Of a stretch of DNA of 24,897 nucleotides, positions 7,949 through 15,224 are shown in pieces. The position numbers were made by a program, and so were the translations under genes. Under the pieces are notes generated by a model that ran no database searches, was not told the DNA's origin, and saw only the letters and a list, made by a program, of their open reading frames with translations. Source of the stretch: an uncultured Desulfobacteraceae bacterium (lineage in GTDB: Bacteria; Desulfobacterota; Desulfobacteria; Desulfobacterales; UBA2174); the NCBI GenBank assembly GCA_937982505.1, contig CALJLV010000241.1, positions 1 through 24,897 on the forward strand. Direction: 5' to 3'. Every line of letters starts with the position of its first letter. Position 1 is the stretch's first letter.

Positions 7949-10105
7949 ATGGAACACGCCGCGTGCCCGGTCAACGCGACCCTGGTCGAACTGGCGGCCG
8001 CCGTGGAGGCCGGACGTCTGACCCTGCCGCGCAGCCGCCGTCTGGCCGAAGAGATTCTCGATCTGCTGCGAGACGTGGCCCAGGGACGCGCCGGCACCGA
8101 CCACCTGGCGGCCCTGGACGCACTGGCCGAGGAATTGCGGCAGTCCGACGACAGCCCCGGCTGCCAGGCGGCCGCCGCCCTGGCGGGGGCGCTGCTGGCG
8201 GACCATCGCGAGGTGCTGGCGAGCCATATCCGCACCGGCAACTGCGCCGCGGGCGAATGTCTGCGCCTGGCCCCGGCGCCCTGCCAGATGGCCTGCCCGG
8301 CCGGAATCGACATCCCCACCTACATCACCCTGATCGGCGAGGGCCGCGACGACGAAGCCATCGCCGTCATCCGGCGCGACAACCCCTTTCCCTGGGTCTG
8401 CGGCCTGGTCTGCACCCGACCCTGCGAATTCATGTGCGTGCGCGGGCGCATCGACCAACCGGTGTCCATCAAGTTTCTCAAGGCCTTTGCCGCCGAAAAG
8501 GCCCTGTCGGACCGCCGCTACGTCAACCCGCCCCAGGCGGCCGACAAAGGCCAGCGGGTCTGCATCGTGGGGGCCGGTCCGGGGGGGATGACGGCCGCCT
8601 ACTATCTGGCGCTGAAAGGCTACGGGGTCACCGTGCTGGAAGCGCTGCCCATGGCCGGCGGCATGATGATGGTCGGCATCCCCCGCTATCGGCTGCCCCG
8701 GGAGGTGATCGACCGGGAAGTGGCCATGCTCGAAGCGCTGGGCGTCCGGTTCCGCTTCAACACCCGCCTGGGCCGGGACGTCTCCCTGGAGCAGCTGCGC
8801 GCCGAAGGGTTCGACGCCTTCCTGTTCGCCATCGGCGCCCACAAATCCTTCAAGCTCAACATCCCCGGGGAGGACGACTACCCCCAGGTGATCGAGGCCA
8901 TCGATTTTCTGCGCCGGGTGGCCCTGGGCGAACGGCACATGCCGGGTCGGCGCGTGGTGGTCATCGGCGGCGGCAACGTGGCCATCGACGCGGCGCGCAC
9001 CAGCCTGCGCCTCGGCTCCGAGGAGGTGACCATCGCCTACCGGCGCACCCGCCACGAAATGCCCGCCGACGAGGAAGAGGTGGAGCAGGCCGAGGAGGAG
9101 GGGGTGCACTTCGCCTTTCTCACCGTTCCCGTGGCGGTTCAGGGCGCCGCCGGCAGGGTCACGGGCCTGCGGTGCCTGCGCGCCGAGATGGTGGAACGCC
9201 CCGGGAGCTCGCGCAAATCGCCGGTACCCATCGAAGGGAGCGATTTCGACCTGGAGGTGGACTCGGTGATTCCGGCCATCGGCCAGCGCATCGACATCGA
9301 CTGTCTCAGCGGCGGGTGTGATCTGACCTGGACCCGGCGCAACACTATCGAGGTCAACCTGTCCACCATGGAAACCAGCGAACCGGGCATCTTCGCCGTG
9401 GGTGACGCCGTCACCGGTCCGGCCACGGTGGTGGAAGCCATCGGGGGCGGCAAGCGCGCCGCCGAGGCCATCGACCGCCACCTGCTGGGCATTCCCCAGC
9501 CCAAGCTTCCCCCGGTGCCGGTGCGCCGAGGCCGCTGCGCCCAGATCGAGGTGCCGGCCAGCACCAAGATGATCCTCAAAAAGCCGGAAATGCCCCTGCT
9601 CAACCTGGAACGGCGCCGCACCACCTTCCAGCAGGTGGAGCTGGGTTACTCGGAAAACTCGGTGCGCGAGGAGGCCCGCCGCTGCCTGCGCTGCGACATC
9701 TGCCTGCGCTGCGGGCGCTGCGTGGAGATCTGCCGCGACAAGATGCAGATCGACGCCCTGCAGCTGGGGTATTTTGACTTCGATCATCCGGTGACCACCG
9801 ATTTCCGGCGCACCGAGGAGCGCTGCATCCTCTGCGGGGCCTGCGCCGCCAACTGCCCCACCGGGGCCATGCGCATTGAAGACCGCAACGGCGAGCGGAT
9901 CCTGTCCATCTGCGGCACGGTCCTCAACCGTCAGCGGCTGGAGACCTGCCAGAGCTGCGGGGCGGTGATCGGTCCGGGACGCTACCTGGAATATGTTTGC
10001 CAGCGCACCGATCCGCACCTGCCTTCGCCCCTGGGGCGCAAGCTGTGCGATGCCTGCGCCCGGCGCGCCAAGGCCGCGCCCAGCGTGGATACCATGCCGG
10101 TCTGA
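7949..10105 (+). CDS. GltD-like FAD/NAD(P)H oxidoreductase fused to ferredoxin and zinc-ribbon-like modules
   Basis: This is the probable NAD(P)H-reacting subunit of the complex. The product is 718 residues. Residues 1-98 form a helical domain recalling the C-terminal cluster domain of NuoF, but with most cysteines missing. C99/C104/C112/C116 and C151/C155/C159/C163 form the N-terminal cluster motifs of the GltD/DPYD-type family. The FAD site VGAGPGG is at 207-213, the nucleotide site GGGNVAIDAAR at 340-350, and a GIFAVGDA motif at 480-487. A dicluster ferredoxin region follows (C579, C582, C585, C588, C591, C595, C626, C629, C632, C636). A final CxxC...CxxC module (C667/C670, C700/C703) resembles a zinc ribbon. 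I chose the ATG at 7949, six bases after GGAGG; the ATG at 7943 abuts that site. The family is well supported; whether NADH or NADPH is used is not settled. Confidence 0.9.
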   Translation: MEHAACPVNATLVELAAAVEAGRLTLPRSRRLAEEILDLLRDVAQGRAGTDHLAALDALAEELRQSDDSPGCQAAAALAGALLADHREVLASHIRTGNCAAGECLRLAPAPCQMACPAGIDIPTYITLIGEGRDDEAIAVIRRDNPFPWVCGLVCTRPCEFMCVRGRIDQPVSIKFLKAFAAEKALSDRRYVNPPQAADKGQRVCIVGAGPGGMTAAYYLALKGYGVTVLEALPMAGGMMMVGIPRYRLPREVIDREVAMLEALGVRFRFNTRLGRDVSLEQLRAEGFDAFLFAIGAHKSFKLNIPGEDDYPQVIEAIDFLRRVALGERHMPGRRVVVIGGGNVAIDAARTSLRLGSEEVTIAYRRTRHEMPADEEEVEQAEEEGVHFAFLTVPVAVQGAAGRVTGLRCLRAEMVERPGSSRKSPVPIEGSDFDLEVDSVIPAIGQRIDIDCLSGGCDLTWTRRNTIEVNLSTMETSEPGIFAVGDAVTGPATVVEAIGGGKRAAEAIDRHLLGIPQPKLPPVPVRRGRCAQIEVPASTKMILKKPEMPLLNLERRRTTFQQVELGYSENSVREEARRCLRCDICLRCGRCVEICRDKMQIDALQLGYFDFDHPVTTDFRRTEERCILCGACAANCPTGAMRIEDRNGERILSICGTVLNRQRLETCQSCGAVIGPGRYLEYVCQRTDPHLPSPLGRKLCDACARRAKAAPSVDTMPV

Positions 10106-10142
10106 GGCCAGGCGGGGACCTGAAAGCCAGAAAGGGATAGCC

Positions 10143-10355
10143 ATGAATTTCCGAAGAGGCCAGAAAGTGGAGATCTACCAGCGTTCAGCGGACGAGATGT
10201 GGGCCCCCTACATGGACCGCTTCGTGGGCTGCCACGGGATCATCGTCGACCCGGACACGGCCATCAACGACCCGGACGCCCTGGTGGAGGTGAGCATCGA
10301 CGGCCACGGCACCCATCGGCTGCCCCAGGACTGCCTGCGGCTCCTGGACGCCTAG
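10143..10355 (+). CDS. Conserved-looking 70-residue protein, unknown function
   Basis: I do not recognise this protein. It is 70 residues, mainly predicted beta strand, beginning MNFRRGQKVEIY and containing GCHGIIVDPDT and a closing HRLPQDCLRLL. The opening basic-hydrophobic strand, G-x-I-V turn and C-terminal L-x-x-D-C-L-R-L pattern recall small SH3-like barrels that bind a partner protein. It has two cysteines (30 and 64) and no cluster motif. A GGGAT ribosome site precedes the ATG. It lies 37 bases after the flavoprotein gene and 78 before the NuoG-like gene, so it is embedded in the redox operon. Its codon use matches the neighbours, which argues for a real gene. An assembly or subunit-docking role is inference only. 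Confidence 0.75.
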   Translation: MNFRRGQKVEIYQRSADEMWAPYMDRFVGCHGIIVDPDTAINDPDALVEVSIDGHGTHRLPQDCLRLLDA

Positions 10356-10433
10356 AGGCCGGTCGAGAAGCGCCGGCGGCGGTCCGCGCCGCGGCATCAA
10401 CCCTCAACATCCGGTACACGAAACCTTCCTGCC

Positions 10434-11192
10434 ATGATCGCCATTACCGTTAACGGCAAGGTCCACGAGGTCGAACCCGAACAGAACCTGCTCTTCGCCC
10501 TGCGGCGGCTGGGCTATGACATCCCGGCGGTCTGCTACCACCCGGCCCTCAAGGACCCGGTGGCCGCCTGCCGCCTGTGCGCCGTGGAAGTGAGCACCGG
10601 CGGCCCCGAACGGGCCAGGATCCGCCTGGCCTGCGTTCTCAAGACCGAAGACGGCCTGGACATCAAGACCGACAGCGCCGGGGTCCACGACGCCCGCACC
10701 CGGGCCATGCAGCGGCTGCTTCAGGACGCCCCGGAATCCGAGCGCCTCCACCACCTGGCCACCCGCTACGGCCTGGAAACCGGGCCCCTGCCCGACGGCT
10801 GCATCCGCTGCCGGCTCTGCGAGCGGGTCTGCCGCGAGGTGGTCAAGGCCGAGGCCCTGCACTATGAAAAACGCGAGGACCGGTTCTACATCGTTCCCAT
10901 CCCCGGGCGCTGCATCGGCTGCGGCACCTGCGCCAACATCTGCCCCACCGAGGCCATCCGGGTGGTGGACCGGGACGACTGGCGCACCATCACCATCCGC
11001 GACGAGACCATCGGCCGCCATCCCCTGGCCCACTGCGAGGCCTGCGGGCGCACCTTCGCCACCCCGCGCTTTCTGGACCACGTTCACGAGACCAGCGCCC
11101 CGCACCCGGACGTGAAAACCCATCACCAGTACTGCCCCACCTGCGCCAAGCTCTTTTCCGACCGGGCACTGGCCGCCATGCGCAGCCGCTAG
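10434..11192 (+). CDS. NuoG/HndD-like iron-sulfur protein ([2Fe-2S] plus two [4Fe-4S])
   Basis: This is an electron-transfer subunit resembling the N-terminal part of NuoG, HndD or NAD-dependent formate dehydrogenase. The product is 252 residues. A plant-type [2Fe-2S] domain has C34-x11-C46-x2-C49-x17-C67. A ferredoxin domain has C123/C126/C129/C133 and C160/C163/C166/C170. A C-terminal CxxC pair (C201/C204 and C234/C237) ends the protein. The His-ligated cluster usual in NuoG between these domains is not visible, and no catalytic domain (hydrogenase H-cluster or molybdopterin) follows, so this is a free-standing relay. The ATG at 10434 lacks a recognisable Shine-Dalgarno sequence, although MIAITVNGK is a canonical start for this fold. 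It is the last gene of the operon. Confidence 0.92.
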   Translation: MIAITVNGKVHEVEPEQNLLFALRRLGYDIPAVCYHPALKDPVAACRLCAVEVSTGGPERARIRLACVLKTEDGLDIKTDSAGVHDARTRAMQRLLQDAPESERLHHLATRYGLETGPLPDGCIRCRLCERVCREVVKAEALHYEKREDRFYIVPIPGRCIGCGTCANICPTEAIRVVDRDDWRTITIRDETIGRHPLAHCEACGRTFATPRFLDHVHETSAPHPDVKTHHQYCPTCAKLFSDRALAAMRSR

Positions 11193-11214
11193 GCGGGCCC
11201 CGGCCCGAAAAACC

Positions 11215-11250
11215 AGGGCCTTTCCCGTCGCCGCCGACGGGAAAGGCCCT
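11215..11250. terminator. Strong hairpin between convergent genes
   Basis: Perfect 16-bp arms at 11215-11230 and 11235-11250 enclose the loop CCGC. It lies between the 3' ends of the redox operon (plus, ending 11192) and the TRAP permease (minus, ending 11274), so it can serve both directions. No T-run follows on either strand, so termination may need Rho or act mainly as a 3'-end block. Confidence 0.7.
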
Positions 11251-11273
11251 CGCGTGTATCGAATCCCCGGCTT

Positions 11274-13871
11274 TCAGGCCGCCGCGACCGCTTCGGTGGC
11301 TTCCATGCGCCGCTGGCGCCGGCGCTGGACGACCCAGACCAGGGCCAGAAGCAGGCCCGCCGGGACGAACATGAGATGCTTGGGCGGGATGTCGGCCGGC
11401 ACGTAGACGTGGAGAATCTCCTGGTCGAAGTCCATGCCGGCCTTTTCCGCCGGGCTGCCGAAGACGATGTTGTCCACGAACACGCGGTTATCTTGCACCC
11501 GGGTATCGATGCCGATGGCCAGCATCCGCTCGCGCGGCGTCGGCTCATCGCCCACCCGGAGCATCAGGCTCTTGGTGAAGGGCTTGCCCCGGGAGTCCTC
11601 GCCAGCCACCTCGATGCGCAGATGGCTGCCGGCGTCGGTCCGTTCGATGATCTGTTCCAGCTCGGTGGAATGGATCTCATCGAGCGGGGCGTAGATCCGG
11701 TCCCACCAGAACCCGGGCCGCAGCAGGGTGAAGGTCACCAGGAGCAGGGCCGCGGTTTCCCAGAGCCGGTTCCTGGTGAGAAAGTAGTTCTGGGTGGCGG
11801 CGGCGAAGACCAGCATGCCCACCACGGCCCCGCCCACCACGATGAGGAAATGGTACCAGGTGCCGATCCCGATCATCAGCAGCTCGTTGTTGAAGATAAA
11901 GATGAAGGGCAGCACCGCGGTGCGGATGTCGTAGCCGAAGCCCTGGATCCCGGTGCGGATGGGATCCCCGCCGGAAATGCCGGCCGCGGCGAAGGCCGCC
12001 AGCCCCACCGGGGGCGTGTCGTCGGCCAGGATCCCGAAAAAGAAGACGAACAGATGGGCCGCCACCAGGGGCACCAGCAGGCCCGACTTGGCCCCCAGGT
12101 CCACGATCACCGGGGCCATGAGGGTCGAGACCACGATGTAGTTGGCCGTGGTGGGCAGCCCCATGCCCAACAGCAGGCTGATCACGGCGGTAAACAGCAG
12201 GATCAGCAGCAGGTTGCCGCCGGAGATGAACTCGACGAACTCGGTCATCACCAGGCCGATCCCGGTCAAGGTCACCGTGCCCACCACCACCCCGGCAGCC
12301 GCCGTGGCCACGCCGATGCCGATCATGTTGCGGGCCCCGCCCACCATGGCGACGACCAGGTCCACGAACCCCTGGCGGGCCATGCACTGGGGCTCCCGGC
12401 TCCTGCGGAAATACCCCTTGAGGGGCCGCTGGGTCACCACGATGACGATGAGCAGCATGGTGGCCCAGTAGGCCGAAAGGGACGGTGAAAGCCGTTCCAC
12501 CACCAGGCACCAGATGAGCACCACCAGGGGGAGCAGAAAGTAGTAGCCGGTCTTCAAGGTGGGCAGCAGCCGGGGCAGCCGCTCGATCTCCAGGGTGGTC
12601 TCCAACTCGGGCACCGTGCAGGCCAGGCGCAGCAGCAGGATGTAGGCCACCGCCAGGATGGCGCCCACGATGTAGATGGCCGCGTCCGGGGCCACCACCT
12701 TGATCCAGCCGATGCCGTAGTAGGTGGCGGCCGTCAGGGCCGCCATGAGCAGAAAGCCGGTGACGAAGGCCAGGATCTTGCCGGCCAGCGTGCCGGTGCG
12801 GGTCCGCTTCAGCCCTTTGAGCCCCATCTTGCAGGCTTCCAGGTGCACGATGTAGAAAAGGGCGATGTAGGAGATGACGGCCGGCAAAAAGGCGTGCTTG
12901 ATCACCTGGATGTAGGAAATCCCCACGTATTCCACCATCAGAAAGGCCGCGGCCCCCATCACCGGGGGCATGAGTTGGCCGTTGGTGGAACAGGCCACCT
13001 CCACGGCCCCGGCCTTTTCCGGCGGGAAACCCACCTTCTTCATCAGGGGGATGGTGAAGGTGCCGGTGGTGACCACGTTGGCGATGGACGAACCCGAGAC
13101 GATCCCGGTGAGCCCCGAGGCCACCACCGCCGCCTTGGCCGGCCCGCCGCGCATGTACCCCAGCCCGGCGAAAGCCGCCCGGATGAAGTAGTTGCCCGCC
13201 CCGGCCTGTTCCAGCAGGGCCCCGAAGAGCACGAACATGAAGACCATCTCGGTGGAGACCCCCACCGCCACCCCGAAGACCCCCTCGGTGGACAGCCAGT
13301 AGTGGCTCATCCCCTTGGAGAGGCTGGCCCCCTTGTGGGCGATGACGTCCGGCATGTAGGCGCCGAAAAAGGTGTAGATCATGAAAACGGCCGCCACCAC
13401 CATCAGAGGTGGGCCCAGGGCGCGGCGGGTGGCCTCAAGCAGCAGGATCAGGCCGGCGACGCCCACCACCAGATCGAGTTGGGTCGGGTTGCCCGGTCGC
13501 GCCGAGAGATCCTCGTAGAACAGAAACAGGTAGGCCGCGCAAAAGGCCGCCACCAGCCCCGCTGTCCAGTCCTGGATCGGAATGTAGTGCCGGGGAGAGG
13601 TCTTCTTGAAGGTGGGGTAGGCCGTGTACGCCAGAAAGATGGCAAAGGCCAGATGGATGGCGCGGGCTTCGGTGGAGTTGAAGATTCCGAAGTTGACGAT
13701 GAACGGCAGGGGCGAGGCGTACCAGAGCTGGAACAAGGTCCAGGCCAGGGGCACGAAAAAGAGCGTGTAACGGGGAACCGCTCCGGTGGGCCTGCGGGCC
13801 CCGGTTTCGGTCTGGGCCACCAGTTCCCGGGCCGTCTCCACCGACGGCGCACTCGCGGGCGCTTGGGTCAT
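11274..13871 (-). CDS. TRAP transporter fused permease (4TM/12TM) with C-terminal PDZ-like domain
   Basis: This is the membrane part of a tripartite ATP-independent periplasmic transporter, importing a carboxylate or similar solute with ion co-transport. The product is 865 residues. Fused small and large permease domains span most of the protein, with many TM helices and typical TRAP segments such as GLTGIVSGSSIANVVTTGTFTIPLMKK and MGLPTTANYIVVST (family knowledge). The last ~140 residues form a soluble extension with DNIVFGSPAEKAGMD, a PDZ-like turn, followed by one more TM and a basic tail. I recall this arrangement as the DUF3394 extension seen in some TRAP-TAXI permeases. I chose the ATG at 13871 (MTQAPAS) after AAGGA; the frame stays open upstream without a good ribosome site. 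It pairs with the TAXI receptor 177 bases upstream. Confidence 0.92.
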   Translation of the reverse strand: MTQAPASAPSVETARELVAQTETGARRPTGAVPRYTLFFVPLAWTLFQLWYASPLPFIVNFGIFNSTEARAIHLAFAIFLAYTAYPTFKKTSPRHYIPIQDWTAGLVAAFCAAYLFLFYEDLSARPGNPTQLDLVVGVAGLILLLEATRRALGPPLMVVAAVFMIYTFFGAYMPDVIAHKGASLSKGMSHYWLSTEGVFGVAVGVSTEMVFMFVLFGALLEQAGAGNYFIRAAFAGLGYMRGGPAKAAVVASGLTGIVSGSSIANVVTTGTFTIPLMKKVGFPPEKAGAVEVACSTNGQLMPPVMGAAAFLMVEYVGISYIQVIKHAFLPAVISYIALFYIVHLEACKMGLKGLKRTRTGTLAGKILAFVTGFLLMAALTAATYYGIGWIKVVAPDAAIYIVGAILAVAYILLLRLACTVPELETTLEIERLPRLLPTLKTGYYFLLPLVVLIWCLVVERLSPSLSAYWATMLLIVIVVTQRPLKGYFRRSREPQCMARQGFVDLVVAMVGGARNMIGIGVATAAAGVVVGTVTLTGIGLVMTEFVEFISGGNLLLILLFTAVISLLLGMGLPTTANYIVVSTLMAPVIVDLGAKSGLLVPLVAAHLFVFFFGILADDTPPVGLAAFAAAGISGGDPIRTGIQGFGYDIRTAVLPFIFIFNNELLMIGIGTWYHFLIVVGGAVVGMLVFAAATQNYFLTRNRLWETAALLLVTFTLLRPGFWWDRIYAPLDEIHSTELEQIIERTDAGSHLRIEVAGEDSRGKPFTKSLMLRVGDEPTPRERMLAIGIDTRVQDNRVFVDNIVFGSPAEKAGMDFDQEILHVYVPADIPPKHLMFVPAGLLLALVWVVQRRRQRRMEATEAVAAA

Positions 13872-13999
13872 GGGAAGGATCCTTTGTATGGGGGAGCGGA
13901 ACCGCCGCGGCCAGGGGCCCATGGGGTGTCTGCCGCGATCCGGCGGCGGGGCATCACCGGGCAGGACCGATCCGCTGGCATCTCCGGGCAATGGACGGC

Positions 14000-14028
14000 G
14001 GACAGCGGCCCGCGGGGGGCCGCTGTCC
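14000..14028 (-). terminator. Intercistronic hairpin between TAXI receptor and TRAP permease genes
   Basis: GGACAGCGGCCC (14000-14011) and GGGCCGCTGTCC (14017-14028) form a perfect 12-bp stem with a five-base loop. It begins 20 bases after the receptor stop codon and has no T-run. It is placed as expected for partial termination or mRNA stabilisation that yields more receptor than permease. Confidence 0.65.
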
Positions 14029-14048
14029 GGCTAAAGACATGAAGGGCC

Positions 14049-15026
14049 TTACATCAGGCCGGCCTCCTTGTAGTACTTCACGGCGCCGTCGTGCAGCGGG
14101 GCGGAAAGGCCGTCCTTGACCATCTCCTCTTTCTTTAGGACGGCAAAGGCGGGATGCAGCTTCTTGAATTCGTCAAAATTCTCGAAGATCGCCTTGACCA
14201 CGTTATAGATGACATCCGCGGGCACCTTGGCCGAAGAGACGAAGGTGGCGCCCACGCCGAAGGTCTTGGTGTCGACGTCGGTGCCCTGGTACATCCCGGC
14301 CGGAACGGTGGCATAGCGGTAGTAGGGGTTTTCCTTGACCAGCTTGTCCACCTCGGGTCCGGAGACATCCACCAGGACCACCTCGCAGGAGGCGGCCGCC
14401 TCCTGGATGTTGCCGGTGGGATGGCCCACGGTGTAGACAAAGGCGTCGATCTTGTTGTCGCACAGCGCCTTGGAGTGTTCATCGGGCTTGAGCTCGGAGG
14501 CCAGCTTGAAGGTCTCCTTGGTCCAGCCAAGGGCCTTCATCAACTCCTCCATGGTGCCGCGCTGGCCTGATCCGGGGTTGCCGATGTTGACCCGCTTGTC
14601 TTTCAGATCGGTGAAGGTCTTGACGCCGGCATCGGCCCGGGCCACCACGGTGAAGGGTTCCGGGTGCACCGAGAACAGGGCCCGCAGGTCCTTGTCGGGC
14701 CCCTGATCCTTGAAGCCGGAGGTGCCGTTGTAGGAATGGTACTGCCAGTCGGACTGGACCACGCCCATGTCGAGTTCCCCGGTGCGGATGGCGTTGAGGT
14801 TGTACACCGATCCGCCGGTGCTTTCCACCGAGCAGCGGATCCCGTGTTCGGCCCGGCTCTTGTTCACCAGGCGGCAGATGGCCCCGCCGGTGGGATAGTA
14901 GACCCCGGTGACCCCGCCGGTGCCGATGGTGACGAATTTCTGCTGGGCCTGAACCGGGGCCGCCGGAGCGCCGAAAAGTACCAGCGCGAACGCCAATGCC
15001 GTTACGATGACCAATCCTTTTTTCAT
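14049..15026 (-). CDS. TAXI-family periplasmic solute receptor of a TRAP transporter
   Basis: This is the periplasmic binding protein that should deliver the substrate to the adjacent fused TRAP permease. The product is 325 residues. A classical signal peptide (MKKGLVIV then a hydrophobic core, cleavage near VQA-QQ at 27/28) is followed by the TAXI hallmark FVTIGTGGVTGVYYPTGG. Conserved-type segments for this family include GELDMGVVQSDWQY and VNIGNPGSGQRGTMEEL. Length is normal for TAXI proteins. The ATG at 15026 follows AAAGGAGGT, an excellent ribosome site, implying strong translation. Known or suggested TAXI substrates include glutamate and C4 or other organic acids. Here the upstream acyl-CoA synthetase and enoyl-CoA hydratase point toward a carboxylic acid that is activated after uptake (inference). 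Confidence 0.94.
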   Translation of the reverse strand: MKKGLVIVTALAFALVLFGAPAAPVQAQQKFVTIGTGGVTGVYYPTGGAICRLVNKSRAEHGIRCSVESTGGSVYNLNAIRTGELDMGVVQSDWQYHSYNGTSGFKDQGPDKDLRALFSVHPEPFTVVARADAGVKTFTDLKDKRVNIGNPGSGQRGTMEELMKALGWTKETFKLASELKPDEHSKALCDNKIDAFVYTVGHPTGNIQEAAASCEVVLVDVSGPEVDKLVKENPYYRYATVPAGMYQGTDVDTKTFGVGATFVSSAKVPADVIYNVVKAIFENFDEFKKLHPAFAVLKKEEMVKDGLSAPLHDGAVKYYKEAGLM

Positions 15027-15224
15027 ACCGACCTCCTTTAGAGTTGTGTTGGGGTTCGTCGAACGGTTTCCCGAACGAAGATGAAGTGTCCGTCGACGCA
15101 CGCCGCCAGAATCCGGCACGCACCGAACACGAACCGCGGGGGTCTGAAGCTGCCATTTGCAAAAATTGAATGGGCTTCGTCGATTGGGGTAGTTATCAAA
15201 CATGGCCGCATCTGGCAACCGCTC

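Noticed and set aside
7835..10144. Very long open frame antisense to the flavoprotein gene (about 770 codons), with similar ones antisense to the molybdoenzyme and the acyl-CoA synthetase
   Set aside because: High GC removes stop codons from the antisense frame. The translations are Gly/His/Asp-rich low-complexity without motifs, while the sense frames carry complete family motifs and ribosome sites.
10434..11192. [FeFe]-hydrogenase (HndD/HydA) identity for the NuoG-like protein
   Set aside because: The protein stops after the ferredoxin and CxxC modules; there is no H-cluster domain.
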